Below, piece after piece: positions 27,822 through 37,146 of a stretch of 64,000 nucleotides of DNA. This stretch comes from Jannaschia sp. S6380. Lineage in GTDB: Bacteria; Pseudomonadota; Alphaproteobacteria; Rhodobacterales; Rhodobacteraceae. Where the stretch lies: assembly GCF_023015695.1 (NCBI RefSeq), contig NZ_JALKAS010000002.1, positions 454,501-518,500 on the forward strand. Reading direction: 5' to 3'. The notes under the pieces are model-generated. The model saw only the letters and a program-made list of their open reading frames with translations, had not been told where the DNA came from and ran no database searches. The position numbers and the translations under genes are program-made. How positions within the stretch are numbered: position 1 is the stretch's first letter; each line of letters begins with the position of its first letter.

Positions 27822-28909
27822 CCGATGTCCCCCAGCAGACCGGGACGGATCACCCCGCCCACGGCAGGCACGCCCCGTCCTGCCCCCAGCACGCCGGTCA
27901 GCGCGTCGTAGCGGCCCCCCGTCGCAAGCGGCGCGATGTCCGCGCGGCCCGGCACCGAGAGGGTAAAGACGAAACCGTCGTAATATTCCATCGCCGTCCG
28001 ACCGCGGGCCGGGGCGAAAGGCATGGTGTCGGGGTCGTGTCCGCGCCGCGCCAGGGCCTCGGCCCGCGCTTCCAGCCGGTCGGCGGCCGCCGTCAGGTTC
28101 GGCAAGTCGACGCCCATGTCGCGTAGCGGTCCGATCGCCGCCGACATCGGACAGTCGAGGTCGAGCAGGGTTTCGATCACCTCGGCCTCGGTCTGGTCGA
28201 TCGGCGGCTCCTCGGCATCGGCGCGCAGGCCCTGCATCCGCGCGGCGATCTCGCCTTCGCCGCGCTTTCCGACGGCGGTGCCGGCCGCAGCCATCAGGTC
28301 CTCCGGCGTGCGCCCTTCCATCGCCGATAGCAACGCGGTGCGCGTGCCCAGTGGGGTGGCGGTGCCGCCGAACCTGTCCATCAGCCGCCGGAACCGCACC
28401 GGACGCCAGATATGGCGGCGCAAGGCAGCGCGCCGGCGCTCGGAGGTCGTCAGCCCCTCGACCGCGGCGATCAGGATGCCCAGGTCACCCGTCGCCGCCA
28501 CCGGGGACCAGGGCGCCAAGGCGCGCGAGATCAGGTCGAACACCTCGGCATCGGCGGCGGCGGGGTCCTCGCCGCCGAACAGCTCGTATCCGACCTGCAG
28601 GTATTCGCGCGGCCGGTCCGGGTCGCCCTCCTGCCGGCGGAACACCTCGCCCGCGTAGCAGTAGCGGGCCGACGCGGCACCATTGGCCATATGCGCCTGA
28701 ACGACGGGCACGGTGAAATCGGGTCGCAGCATCACCTCGCCGGCCATCGGGTCGTTGGTGGTGAAGGCGCGCGCGCGGATATCCTCGCCGTAGAGGTCGA
28801 GAAGCGTGCCGGCGGGCTGCAGGATCTCCGGCTGGACGAGCGTGGCACCCGCGGCGCGGAACGCCTCCAGCAGATCGGCCGCGCGCTGCCTGTCGGCCGG
28901 CGTGATCAT
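27818..28909 (-). CDS. hisZ: ATP phosphoribosyltransferase regulatory subunit
   Basis: A 363-residue HisS-paralogue without tRNA-ligase function. It retains class II-like segments ([33 protein letters not shown]) but lacks an anticodon-binding domain. It forms the allosteric complex with short HisG. The ATG at 28909 overlaps the hisS stop (ATGA). Confidence 0.95.
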   Translation of the reverse strand: MITPADRQRAADLLEAFRAAGATLVQPEILQPAGTLLDLYGEDIRARAFTTNDPMAGEVMLRPDFTVPVVQAHMANGAASARYCYAGEVFRRQEGDPDRPREYLQVGYELFGGEDPAAADAEVFDLISRALAPWSPVAATGDLGILIAAVEGLTTSERRRAALRRHIWRPVRFRRLMDRFGGTATPLGTRTALLSAMEGRTPEDLMAAAGTAVGKRGEGEIAARMQGLRADAEEPPIDQTEAEVIETLLDLDCPMSAAIGPLRDMGVDLPNLTAAADRLEARAEALARRGHDPDTMPFAPARGRTAMEYYDGFVFTLSVPGRADIAPLATGGRYDALTGVLGAGRGVPAVGGVIRPGLLGDIG

Positions 28910-30540
28910 CCGATGAGGTTCCGCAGGAAGGCGGGCAGGTCCTCGATCCGCACTTCGGTCTGGGAGGGGTTCTCCTTCCACTCCTCGACGGTGGCATCCT
29001 GCGCCAGCTTGGCCCCGAGGATCAGGTCCTTGACCTGCACGACGCCCCGCGCCGCCTCGTCGGAGCCCTGGATGACGGCGGCGGGGCTACCGCGCCGGTC
29101 GGCGTATTTGAGTTGGTTGCCGAAGTTCCTGGGATTGCCCAGATAGACCTCGGCCCGGATGCCGGCGCGTCGCAGGTCGGCACAGATCGTCTGGTAGTCT
29201 GACATGCGGTCGCGGTCCATCACGGTGACGATGACGGGGCCGGTGGCGGTGTCGCCCAGCCGGCCCTTGGCCCGCAATGCCGCCAGCAAGCGGTCGACGC
29301 CGATGCTGACGCCGGTGGCGGGCACCGACTGGCCGGTGAACCGTGTCACGAGGTCGTCGTAGCGCCCGCCCCCGGCGACGGAGCCGAAGCGTTGCGGACG
29401 GCCCTTTTCGTCGGGGATTTCGAAGGTCAGCTCCGCCTCGAAGACCGGGCCGGTGTAGTAACCGAGGCCGCGCACGACGGAGGGGTCGATGACGATCCGG
29501 TCGGGGCCGTAGCCCTGGGCTTCGAGGAGGGCGGCGATATCACGGAGTTCCTGCACACCGACCTTCCCCTCACTGGAACTTTCTACAAGTTCGCCCAAAA
29601 ATGCGATAATTGCCCTGTTGTAGGGACCCCGAGCGGCACTCAGGAAATTACCACTCCTGATGAACGGGTCGGAGCCACTCATACTCGCCGCAATGAGCGT
29701 TTGCGCACCTCTCTGCGAAAACGGCTCAATCTCTTCCGCTCGTTCATGCAGTTCTTGGTGGACGCTCTCGCTTGCCAGCACGAAAGAGATGATCTTGTCT
29801 GTCTGCGCCGCCGAGAGCCCCGCCCCCTCCGTAATGTCCCCACTCTCATCCCGGCGCCCCTCACCCAGCAGCGCCCGGACCCCCTCGACCCCCAACCGAT
29901 CCAGCTTGTCGATTGCCCGCAGCACGATCCCGCGCTCCTTCGCGAACTTCTCCGGGTCCGACGGGTCGAGGATGCCCGCGACCTCCATCACCCCGTTCAG
30001 CACCTTGCGGTTGTTCACCCGCACCACATATTCGCCGCGCGCGATCCCCACGGCCTCCAGTGTGTCGCAGAGCATCGCGCAGATCTCCGCATCCGCCGCC
30101 ACGCTGGCCGTCCCCACCGTGTCCGCGTCGCATTGATAGAACTGCCGGAACCGTCCCGGACCCGGCTTTTCGTTGCGCCAGACGGGGCCCATGGCATAGC
30201 GGCGATAGGGGGCCGGCAAATCGTTGCGATGCTGGGCGTAGACGCGGGCCAGCGGCGCGGTCAGGTCGTAGCGCAGCGCCAGCCAGTCGGGCTTGCCCGG
30301 CTCGCCCTCGTCCCAGGCGAAGACGCCCTCGTTCGGGCGGTCCACGTCGGGCAGGAACTTGCCCAGGGCTTCGACCGTTTCGACGGCGGAACTTTCGAGC
30401 GCGTCGAAGCCGTACCGGTGATAGACCTCGGCAATCGCATCCAGCATCGCCTTGCGTTCGGTGACCTCGGCCCCGAAATAGTCGCGGAAGCCCTTGGGCG
30501 TCTGCGCCTGGGGGCGCCGCGGCTTGTCTTTCCTGGCCAT
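28906..30540 (-). CDS. hisS: Histidyl-tRNA synthetase with extra internal segment
   Basis: A 544-residue class II synthetase. Motif 1 and 2 regions ([30 protein letters not shown]) and the histidine-specific [11 protein letters not shown] are intact; the C-terminal anticodon domain has [17 protein letters not shown]. The start MARKDKPRR follows a GGAC-poor leader. Compared with the form I recall from related bacteria (about 500 residues), about 45 extra residues lie between GAGLSAAQ and [12 protein letters not shown]. The DNA there is clearly less GC-rich than its surroundings. Confidence 0.95.
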   Translation of the reverse strand: MARKDKPRRPQAQTPKGFRDYFGAEVTERKAMLDAIAEVYHRYGFDALESSAVETVEALGKFLPDVDRPNEGVFAWDEGEPGKPDWLALRYDLTAPLARVYAQHRNDLPAPYRRYAMGPVWRNEKPGPGRFRQFYQCDADTVGTASVAADAEICAMLCDTLEAVGIARGEYVVRVNNRKVLNGVMEVAGILDPSDPEKFAKERGIVLRAIDKLDRLGVEGVRALLGEGRRDESGDITEGAGLSAAQTDKIISFVLASESVHQELHERAEEIEPFSQRGAQTLIAASMSGSDPFIRSGNFLSAARGPYNRAIIAFLGELVESSSEGKVGVQELRDIAALLEAQGYGPDRIVIDPSVVRGLGYYTGPVFEAELTFEIPDEKGRPQRFGSVAGGGRYDDLVTRFTGQSVPATGVSIGVDRLLAALRAKGRLGDTATGPVIVTVMDRDRMSDYQTICADLRRAGIRAEVYLGNPRNFGNQLKYADRRGSPAAVIQGSDEAARGVVQVKDLILGAKLAQDATVEEWKENPSQTEVRIEDLPAFLRNLIG

Positions 30541-30610
30541 CGGATCGGTCCTTTCGTCGCCCGCGCTATTACGTCCCGCGCCTTTCGCGCACAACCCGGA
30601 GAGGGATCGC

Positions 30611-30805
30611 ATGACCGAACTGGAGGAACGCATCGCCCACCTGACGCGGCAGGTCGAGGATCTGTCCGACGTCGTGGCCCGTCAGGCGGGCGAGATCGCC
30701 ACGCTGGAGCGCAGGGTCCAGATGCTGATGTCGCGGGCCGCCGAGGCCGAGCTGCAGGCCGGCGGGTCTGTGCCGCTGGGCGACGAACGCCCGCCGCATT
30801 GGTAG
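30611..30805 (+). CDS. slyX: SlyX family protein
   Basis: A 64-residue coiled-coil protein ([18 protein letters not shown], Leu/Val heptads) ending in the SlyX-type DERPPHW. Function is unclear. GGAGAGGG lies about 9 bases before the ATG. Divergent from hisS with a 70-base gap. Confidence 0.85.
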   Translation: MTELEERIAHLTRQVEDLSDVVARQAGEIATLERRVQMLMSRAAEAELQAGGSVPLGDERPPHW

Positions 30806-30808
30806 GGT

Positions 30809-31900
30809 TCAGCCGGGATTGGGCCGGAAGCTGAGCGTCACCCGCGTGCCGGCGGTGGAATTGTCGTAGGTCAGCTGCGCGTCGAGTTGCAGTTCCACCA
30901 TGCGCAGGATCGATGTGCCCAATCCGGGCCCGTCGCCACCTTGCGTGCGGCCTTGCCCGTCATCGGCGCATGTGATGCGGACATGGTCGTCTTCACGCGC
31001 GCAGACTACGGTCACGGTGCCGCCGCCATCGCCGAACGCATGCTTGAAGGCGTTCGCGGCCAGTTCGTTCACCATCGTACCGACGGCCACCGCCTCGGCC
31101 GACGAAACGGTCACCGGCGCCATCTCGGTGCGAATGGTGACGCCCGCGGGTGCGATCTCGGCCAGCAATGCGACGAGGCGTTCCAAGAAATCCCCCAGGT
31201 CGATCCGCCCGTTTTCGTTTCGGTCGTCAAGCATCGCGTGGACGGTGGCCACGGCGTCGATCCGGTTGTTCACCGCGGCCAGCGCCGCCTTGGTTTCGGG
31301 GTCGGCGCGCATCCCCTGGATCCGGGTCAGTGCCGAGATCGACTGCAGCGAGTTCTTGACGCGGTGGTCCGCCTCCTGCCGCAGATGCTGGGCCCGGGCC
31401 AAGGCGCGGCGCAGCTCCAACTGCGTCATGACCTGGCGAGCCAGCACCTGTATTGCGTTCCGCTGCAGCGGGGTCAGGGTGCGCGGCCGGACGTCGAGGA
31501 CGCAGAGCGTTCCAAGCGGCAGCCCGTTCTCGGGCGCGCGCAGCAGGGCACCCGCATAGAAGCGCAGGCCCTCGCCCGGCGGCGCCAGACACAGCTCGTT
31601 ATCGGCCATGCGGGGGTCGGCCAGGGTGTCCGGGATCTCGGTGAAATCCTGCTCCAGGATGACATGGCTGCACAGGGAGGTCGCCAACGGCGTCTCGCGG
31701 ACGCCCAGCCCGACCTCGGCCTTGAACCACTGCCGCTCGGCGTCGATCAGGTTGACCACCGAAATAGGCGCCTCGCAGATTTCGGAGGTCAGCGCGACGA
31801 TGTCGTCGAAATCGCTCTCGCGCGGGGTGTCCAGGATCTCGTAGGCGCGCAGGGCGCGCAGGCGTTCGGCCTGTCGGGGGTGCGCAGCAGCGACGGTCAT
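30809..31900 (-). CDS. GAF-domain HisKA_2-type sensor histidine kinase
   Basis: A 363-residue soluble kinase. The N-terminal GAF domain (about 15-165) is followed by the HisKA_2 phosphoacceptor EADHRVKNSLQ (His near 177) and an HATPase with NELAANAFKHAF and GLGTSIL. Kinases of this class often feed the alphaproteobacterial general stress response, but no phyR, nepR or ecfG gene is in view. It is an orphan, convergent with slyX. Confidence 0.88.
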   Translation of the reverse strand: MTVAAAHPRQAERLRALRAYEILDTPRESDFDDIVALTSEICEAPISVVNLIDAERQWFKAEVGLGVRETPLATSLCSHVILEQDFTEIPDTLADPRMADNELCLAPPGEGLRFYAGALLRAPENGLPLGTLCVLDVRPRTLTPLQRNAIQVLARQVMTQLELRRALARAQHLRQEADHRVKNSLQSISALTRIQGMRADPETKAALAAVNNRIDAVATVHAMLDDRNENGRIDLGDFLERLVALLAEIAPAGVTIRTEMAPVTVSSAEAVAVGTMVNELAANAFKHAFGDGGGTVTVVCAREDDHVRITCADDGQGRTQGGDGPGLGTSILRMVELQLDAQLTYDNSTAGTRVTLSFRPNPG

Positions 31901-32028
31901 CCGGGTCGGGCCCTCTCGGTAATCACAGATGATGTCGCCGGAACGCGGGTGCGGGTAACACGTCGGCGGGTCGATGTCTCAATTATCTTACGGAAAAGAT
32001 TTGCACAACTCCCTTGATGCGGCCGCTG

Positions 32029-33009
32029 TCAATCGGCGACGGGAATTCGGCCGTTCAACTCGTCCTCGACATGGGCGCGGATGATGGTGTCCATGTCCGG
32101 CTCCGCCTCAAAGCCCAGTTCGCGGGCGCGGACGGGGTCGAATCCCTTGGGCCATCCCGCCACGATGCCCGCGATCGTGGCGTCGGGCTCCCGCCGGATC
32201 AGCGCGGTGGCCTCCGGCCCGGCGACGCGTTCCAGGGCCGCGATCTCGTCGGCGACGGTGGCGTCCACCCCCGGCAGGTTCAGAGCCCGTTCCTGGCCCA
32301 TGGGGGCGGTGTCCATCTCGGCGGCGTGGATCAGGAACCCAACCGCGGCGCGCGGGCTCGCGAACCAGTGGCGCGTCGTGTCGGCAACCGGCAGCACCGC
32401 CTCCTGCCCAATCAGCGGCTCACGCAGGATCGACGAATAGAAGCCCGAGGCCGCTGCGTTGGGCTTGCCGGGCCGGATGCAGATCGTGGGCAGGCGCAGG
32501 GACACGCCGTCGAGCCGGCCCTTGCGCGACAGATCGTCGATCAAAAGCTCGCCCATGCGTTTCTGCGTGCCGTAGCTGGTCAGCGGGATGGGCGGCTGGT
32601 CGTCCGGGATGACGTCGGGCAGGGGCGTGCCGAAGACCGCGATCGACGAGGTGAAGACCAGGCGCGGGCAATAGTCCGCCTGGGCGGCGATGGCGTCGCA
32701 GAGGCCAATGGTCCCGTGCAGGTTGACGGCATAGCCCTTGGCGGTGTCGGCTTCCGCCTCGCCCGAGACGATGGCGGCCAGGTGGAAGATCACGTCCGGC
32801 CGCGCCTCGATCAGGGCGGGTGCCGCGGCCGGGTCGGACAGGTCGGCGGCGAGCGCGGCGCCCGGCACGCCATCGGGCAGGACGGGGGTATCGACATCGA
32901 CCAGCGTCATGCCGGTGATCTCGCGATCGCGCAGCCGGCCCCTTGCGACCAGCGCGTCGGTCAGCTTGCGGCCGATCATGCCGGCCGCGCCGGTGATGAG
33001 AATGTGCAT
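32029..33009 (-). CDS. denD: D-erythronate dehydrogenase (SDR family)
   Basis: A 326-residue NAD-dependent short-chain dehydrogenase/epimerase resembling DenD, which oxidises D-erythronate to 2-oxo-tetronate. It starts with the Rossmann motif ITGAAGMIGRKL; FTSSIAVFG and the YGTQK active-site Tyr-Lys follow. The usual partners for the pathway (a tetronate kinase of the OtnK/DtnK type) are not adjacent. The upstream gene is a PfkB kinase 85 bases away with a hairpin between them. Confidence 0.82.
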   Translation of the reverse strand: MHILITGAAGMIGRKLTDALVARGRLRDREITGMTLVDVDTPVLPDGVPGAALAADLSDPAAAPALIEARPDVIFHLAAIVSGEAEADTAKGYAVNLHGTIGLCDAIAAQADYCPRLVFTSSIAVFGTPLPDVIPDDQPPIPLTSYGTQKRMGELLIDDLSRKGRLDGVSLRLPTICIRPGKPNAAASGFYSSILREPLIGQEAVLPVADTTRHWFASPRAAVGFLIHAAEMDTAPMGQERALNLPGVDATVADEIAALERVAGPEATALIRREPDATIAGIVAGWPKGFDPVRARELGFEAEPDMDTIIRAHVEDELNGRIPVAD

Positions 33010-33054
33010 CGCGCGTCCTCCCGTAGATTGCGCCCGAGGCTAGGCGACCGCGTC

Positions 33055-33094
33055 CCCGGCCGCCAGCCCCGGTCGTGTCAGCCCCGCGGCCGGG
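33055..33094 (-). terminator. Hairpin between the PfkB kinase and denD
   Basis: CCCGGCCGC and GCGGCCGGG form a perfect 9-bp stem with a 22-base loop, starting right after the kinase stop codon. No T-run is present; it may attenuate or protect the transcript end rather than terminate. Confidence 0.4.
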
Positions 33095-34081
33095 TCAGAG
33101 CAGCCCTTCCGCGCGGAACAGATCGGCCACGTCCACCTCGGGGCGCGGGCCGATATGACCGATGACCTCGCGCGCGCAGACGACGCCCATGCGCGCGGCG
33201 ACGTCCAGGTCCCGGCCGGTGGCGAGGCCGTAGAGGAACCCGGCCGCGAACTGGTCGCCGGCGCCGGTCGCATCGACCACCTTGACCGGCGTGACCGGGG
33301 CGGACACCCACTCGGCGCCGGATCGGACCCAGACGTCCTCGCCCGAGCGGGTGCAGGCGACGATGCCGCAGGCCTCCGACGCCATGCCGATGGCGCGGTC
33401 GAGGTCGTCGGTCTCGTAGAGCGTCGTCCATTCGGCGGCATTGCCGATGGCGATGTCCACGTCCTCGGCGATCAGGCGCTTGAAGTCGTCGCGGTGGCGT
33501 TCGGCGCAGAACGGGTCAGAGATGGTGATGGCGCTTTGCCCCCCCGCGGCCTTCATCTTCGCGGCGGCCTCGGCAAAGGCGGTCTTTCCGTCATCCTTGT
33601 CGAAGAGGTAGCCTTCCAGGAACAGGAGCCCCCCGCCCGCGAAGACGTCCGGCACGTCGCGCGACGAGATGTCGGCGCCCGCGCCCAGATAGGTGTTCAT
33701 CGACCGCTCGCCGTCGGGCGAGACGAAGATCATCGACCGCGTCGTCGGAAGCTCCACCGGCATCGGGTCGTTCGGAAAGGCGGTGCCCGACGCGCGCATC
33801 GCATCCGCGTAGAACCGGCCCAGCGCGTCGTCCTTCACCTTGCCGATGAAGGCCGTCGACAGTCCGAGCGCGCCGATCCCCGCGAGGCTGTTTGCGACCG
33901 AGCCGCCCGGCGCCTGCGTGCGATCGCCCATGGCGGCATAGAGCAGCTCGGCCCGTTCACGCTCGATCAGCTGCATGATGCCCTTTTCGATCCCCATCTG
34001 TGCGAGGAAGTCGTCATCGGCATGCGAGATCACGTCGACGACGGCGTTGCCGATCCCGATCACGTCGTATTTTTTGGTCAT
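33095..34081 (-). CDS. PfkB-family kinase, adenosine-kinase type
   Basis: A 328-residue sugar/nucleoside kinase. Signature 1 region is APGGSVANSLAGIGALG and the C-terminal signature 2 with catalytic Asp is DATGAGDQFAAGF. The overall pattern matches the adenosine-kinase-like subgroup common in alphaproteobacteria. A role in adenosine salvage is plausible; the substrate is not proven. The start MTKKYDVIGIGNAVVD fits the family's N-terminus. Confidence 0.88.
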   Translation of the reverse strand: MTKKYDVIGIGNAVVDVISHADDDFLAQMGIEKGIMQLIERERAELLYAAMGDRTQAPGGSVANSLAGIGALGLSTAFIGKVKDDALGRFYADAMRASGTAFPNDPMPVELPTTRSMIFVSPDGERSMNTYLGAGADISSRDVPDVFAGGGLLFLEGYLFDKDDGKTAFAEAAAKMKAAGGQSAITISDPFCAERHRDDFKRLIAEDVDIAIGNAAEWTTLYETDDLDRAIGMASEACGIVACTRSGEDVWVRSGAEWVSAPVTPVKVVDATGAGDQFAAGFLYGLATGRDLDVAARMGVVCAREVIGHIGPRPEVDVADLFRAEGLL

Positions 34082-34139
34082 GGAATGGTCCTTTGCGGTC
34101 GCGGCGCCCCAGGACACCTGAAGGAACGGAGAATGGAGG

Positions 34140-34790
34140 TCATGCCGGTTCGGTCTTGTCCTCGTAGGGGCAGAGGTCTCGGATCAGGCAGGCCGGGCAT
34201 TTCGGCTTGCGCGCCACGCAGGTGTAGCGGCCGTGCAGGATCAGCCAGTGATGGGCGTGGCGCTGGTAGTCGGCGGGGACGTTGTCCTCGATCGCGCGTT
34301 CGACGGCGTCGACATCCTTGCCGGGGGCGATGCGGGTGCGGTTGCCCACCCGGAAGATATGGGTGTCGACCGCCTGCGCCGGATGCCCCCACCACATGTT
34401 CAGCACGACATTGGCCGTCTTGCGCCCCACGCCGGGCAGCGCCTGCAGGGCCGCACGGGAGTTCGGGACCTCGCCCCCGTGCTCCTCGACCAGGATCCGG
34501 CTCAACTTGATGACGTTCTTCGCCTTCTGACGGTAGAGGCCGATTGTGCGGATATGTTCCGTCAGCCCGTCCTCGCCCAGATCCAGCATCTTCTGCGGCG
34601 TGTCGGCCACGGCGAAGAGGTTGCGCGTGGCGCGGTTGACGCCAGCATCGGTCGCCTGCGCCGAAAGGGCCACCGCCACGACCAGCGTATAGGCGTTCAG
34701 ATGCTCCAGTTCACCCTTCGGTTCGGGCTCGGCCGCGTGGAAACGTCGGAAGATCTCGACCTGGGTCGCATAGGGCAGGGCGCGGTTCAT
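34140..34790 (-). CDS. nth: Endonuclease III (DNA glycosylase/AP lyase)
   Basis: A 216-residue base-excision repair enzyme that removes oxidised pyrimidines. The helix-hairpin-helix LPGVGRKTANVV carries catalytic Lys124, and Asp142 lies in VDTHIFRV. The [4Fe-4S] cluster has Cys191-x6-Cys198-x2-Cys201-x5-Cys207. The start MNRALPYATQVEIF is chosen because homology begins there; the upstream open frame is a chance extension. Confidence 0.96.
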   Translation of the reverse strand: MNRALPYATQVEIFRRFHAAEPEPKGELEHLNAYTLVVAVALSAQATDAGVNRATRNLFAVADTPQKMLDLGEDGLTEHIRTIGLYRQKAKNVIKLSRILVEEHGGEVPNSRAALQALPGVGRKTANVVLNMWWGHPAQAVDTHIFRVGNRTRIAPGKDVDAVERAIEDNVPADYQRHAHHWLILHGRYTCVARKPKCPACLIRDLCPYEDKTEPA

Positions 34791-34927
34791 GGCGGTCCTT
34801 CTGACCGGACCGGGATCGGGGGGCAAGGGCGGGGGATGTTTCAAATGCGCGGCATTTTCGGAGGCCGGCATTAAGAGACCTGCAGGGAACGGCTGCCAGA
34901 CGCATCTCGCGACTGCAGGAGAGCCTG

Positions 34928-36043
34928 ATGCCCACATACACGTTCCAGGGATACGATCCGTCCGTTCTGTCCTACGATTCGAGAACCGGAAAGGTCTCGT
35001 TCTCGTCCGATTACGATCACACGCAGGACCGTGTCCGTATCGACGTGACCGACGACGATGCGTATTTCGACGGGGATTACAGGGCCGATGAGCGGGGCGA
35101 GGATGGCAACCAGACCGGGACCGTCACCGCAAGCGACGGCGAAACGACGGCCGGCCGCATCTACGTCGAATATTACGGCGTGCTTCGGGCGCCGGATGGC
35201 ACCCGGATCGAGATCGACAGGATCGAAATCGGGGGAAAGGCCGTCGGTTATGTGACATCGGAGCCGCTCGTGCCCGGTACGAAGTACTCCATCGTCGATG
35301 GCGGCAATGTTCATGGTCCCGGCGATGACGACGACGACGATGACGATGACGATGACGATGAGGATGAGGATGAGGGTGATGAGCGGTCGGACACCGGTCG
35401 AATGCGTTACGCCGAATACGAAAGTCGCAGCGTTCCGTGTTTCGTCGAAGGTACGCCGCTGCTTACGCCGAGAGGGCCGGTCGCGGTGGAGGCGCTGTCG
35501 TGTAGCGATCTGATCGTGACGCGCGATCACGGGCCACGGCCCGTCCGCTGGATCGGTCGCTGTGGCGTCTCCGCTGCCGAGATCGCGAACCGGCCGGATC
35601 TGGCGCCGGTGCGGCTCGATGCCGGCGGAGACGCATCGTCCGGACGGGATCGGCCGCTGCTGCTGTCAGGCAACCACCGTGTCCTCCTGACGGGCCCGGA
35701 ACTGCCGCTGCTGTTCGGCCTGACCGAAGCCTTCGCCGCCGCGAAGTTCCTGGGCGCGCGTGTTCCGGTCCGGGGGGATGTGACGTACTATCATGTCCTG
35801 TTCGACCAGCACGAAGTCGTGTCGGCGGCCGGTCACTGGGTCGAGAGCCTTCTGCTCGCGCCACAGGCGCTGGCTGCCCTTCCCACATCCCTTCGACGGC
35901 AGGTGGCATCGATCGCCCGCGGAGGTCGAATGACCGCCGCCCGCCCATGCCTGCGGTCGAGGGAAGTTGCCGCCTGGCGCGATGCGCGGGCGATGCGGAC
36001 GGAGCGGCCGGCAGTGGAAAGCCGCATGTTCCGGGTCGCGTGA
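34928..36043 (+). CDS. Hint-domain protein with poly-Asp linker
   Basis: A 371-residue protein. Residues 1-125 form a beta-rich, acidic, unrecognised domain. Residues 133-152 are twelve Asp followed by an EDEDEGDE tail. Residues 170-310 are a Hint_2-type (Hedgehog/intein) domain starting at Cys171 (VPCFVEGTPLLTPRGPVAVE), with RWIG, SGNHRVLL and DQHEVVSAAGHWVES. Such proteins are common in roseobacters, lack a signal peptide and are thought to be exported or self-processing. AGGAG lies about 7 bases before the ATG. Divergent from nth. Confidence 0.82.
   Translation: MPTYTFQGYDPSVLSYDSRTGKVSFSSDYDHTQDRVRIDVTDDDAYFDGDYRADERGEDGNQTGTVTASDGETTAGRIYVEYYGVLRAPDGTRIEIDRIEIGGKAVGYVTSEPLVPGTKYSIVDGGNVHGPGDDDDDDDDDDDDEDEDEGDERSDTGRMRYAEYESRSVPCFVEGTPLLTPRGPVAVEALSCSDLIVTRDHGPRPVRWIGRCGVSAAEIANRPDLAPVRLDAGGDASSGRDRPLLLSGNHRVLLTGPELPLLFGLTEAFAAAKFLGARVPVRGDVTYYHVLFDQHEVVSAAGHWVESLLLAPQALAALPTSLRRQVASIARGGRMTAARPCLRSREVAAWRDARAMRTERPAVESRMFRVA
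35324..35383 (+). repeat. GAT/GAC trinucleotide tract (poly-Asp)
   Basis: Twenty consecutive codons, nearly all GAT, GAC or GAG, including a run of alternating GAC-GAT units. It encodes twelve Asp and then alternating Glu/Asp. Length change in threes keeps the frame. Confidence 0.9.
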
Positions 36044-36101
36044 TCGGGCGAAGCGGGGCTATGGTCGGCAAAGTCACCGCTCCCTCACGACCGGAGGTTC
36101 C

Positions 36102-36995
36102 ATGTCCGAGATCCTGCCCATCCCGCCCGTGCCCGCCTCGCCCGACGCGCCGAATGCCGGGGCCTATCACTACGCCCTGATGCGCCGGGCCATCGATCTG
36201 GTCGACGCGCGGGCCGATACGCCGATGTCGCTCGATGACCTGGCGGCCGAGATGAACCTGAGCCCCGCGCATTTCCAACGCATCTTCTCGGCCTGGGCCG
36301 GTGTCAGTCCGAAACGGTTCCAGCAATACCTGGCCCTGGGCCATGCCAAGGCCCTGTTGCGCGACCGGTTCACCCTCATGGACACCGCGATCGACACCGG
36401 CTTGTCGGGCACGGGGCGGCTCCATGACCTGTTCCTGCGGTGGGAGGCGATGTCGCCGGGCGAATACGCGCGCGGCGGGGACGGCCTCGTCATTCGCTAC
36501 GGGTGGTTCGACGGACCGTTCGGCGACATGCTGGTGATGGCGACCGATCGGGGCATCTGCGGCCTGGCCTTCGCCGCCGAGACCGGGCGCGATGCTGCCC
36601 TGGCCGACATGTCCGGGCGATGGCCCGGCGCCGAGTTGGTCGAGGATCGCGCGGCTATCGCACCGTTGGCCCGGGCGTTGGGCGACCTGCGCGGCGAAGC
36701 GCGGCTTCACCTGATCGGCGCCCCGTTCCAGATCAAGGTCTGGGAGGCGCTGATGCGGATCCCGTCTGGCCACGTCACCACCTATTCCGAGATCGCGGGC
36801 GCCGTGGGCCATCCGCGGGCGGTGCGCGCCGTGGGCACCGCGGTCGGCCGGAACCCGGTCAGCTGGCTGATCCCGTGCCACCGTGCCCTACGCAAGTCGG
36901 GGGGCCTGGGCGGATACCATTGGGGCCTTCCGGTCAAGCGCGCCCTGCTGGCCTGGGAATCGAGCCGCGCCGAACGGGAGGCCGCCACCGCGTGA
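36102..36995 (+). CDS. AraC HTH / O6-alkylguanine-DNA methyltransferase fusion
   Basis: A 297-residue Ada-like protein lacking the N-terminal Zn/phosphotriester domain. An AraC-type double helix-turn-helix (about 25-125, MSLDDLAAEMNLSPAHFQRIF) is joined to a methyltransferase domain with acceptor Cys259 in IPCHRALRKSGGLGGYHWG. It repairs O6-alkylguanine and may regulate its own expression. The ATG at 36102 follows GGAGG. Confidence 0.93.
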   Translation: MSEILPIPPVPASPDAPNAGAYHYALMRRAIDLVDARADTPMSLDDLAAEMNLSPAHFQRIFSAWAGVSPKRFQQYLALGHAKALLRDRFTLMDTAIDTGLSGTGRLHDLFLRWEAMSPGEYARGGDGLVIRYGWFDGPFGDMLVMATDRGICGLAFAAETGRDAALADMSGRWPGAELVEDRAAIAPLARALGDLRGEARLHLIGAPFQIKVWEALMRIPSGHVTTYSEIAGAVGHPRAVRAVGTAVGRNPVSWLIPCHRALRKSGGLGGYHWGLPVKRALLAWESSRAEREAATA

Positions 36996-37146
36996 CACGG
37001 GGCTGCTATTGCCTATCGCGTGGGTTGGCGCCCATCTGCGGCGGAGCCCCGCGCATCCGACCGTCGATGCGCCACCGGGGTGGAACAGTCCGGGCGGACA
37101 TGCGTTGTCGTGCCGCACAACCGCGACCCAATCTGGAAAGCCTGAG

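Noticed and set aside
31940..31964. EcfG-like promoter GGAAC-N16-CGTC
   Set aside because: It points along the plus strand away from the kinase gene, with no plus-strand gene downstream for nearly 3 kb, and the -10 part is imperfect.
34928..36043. Hint protein as a splicing intein
   Set aside because: There is no extein continuity, no homing-endonuclease block and no typical C-terminal His-Asn splice junction.
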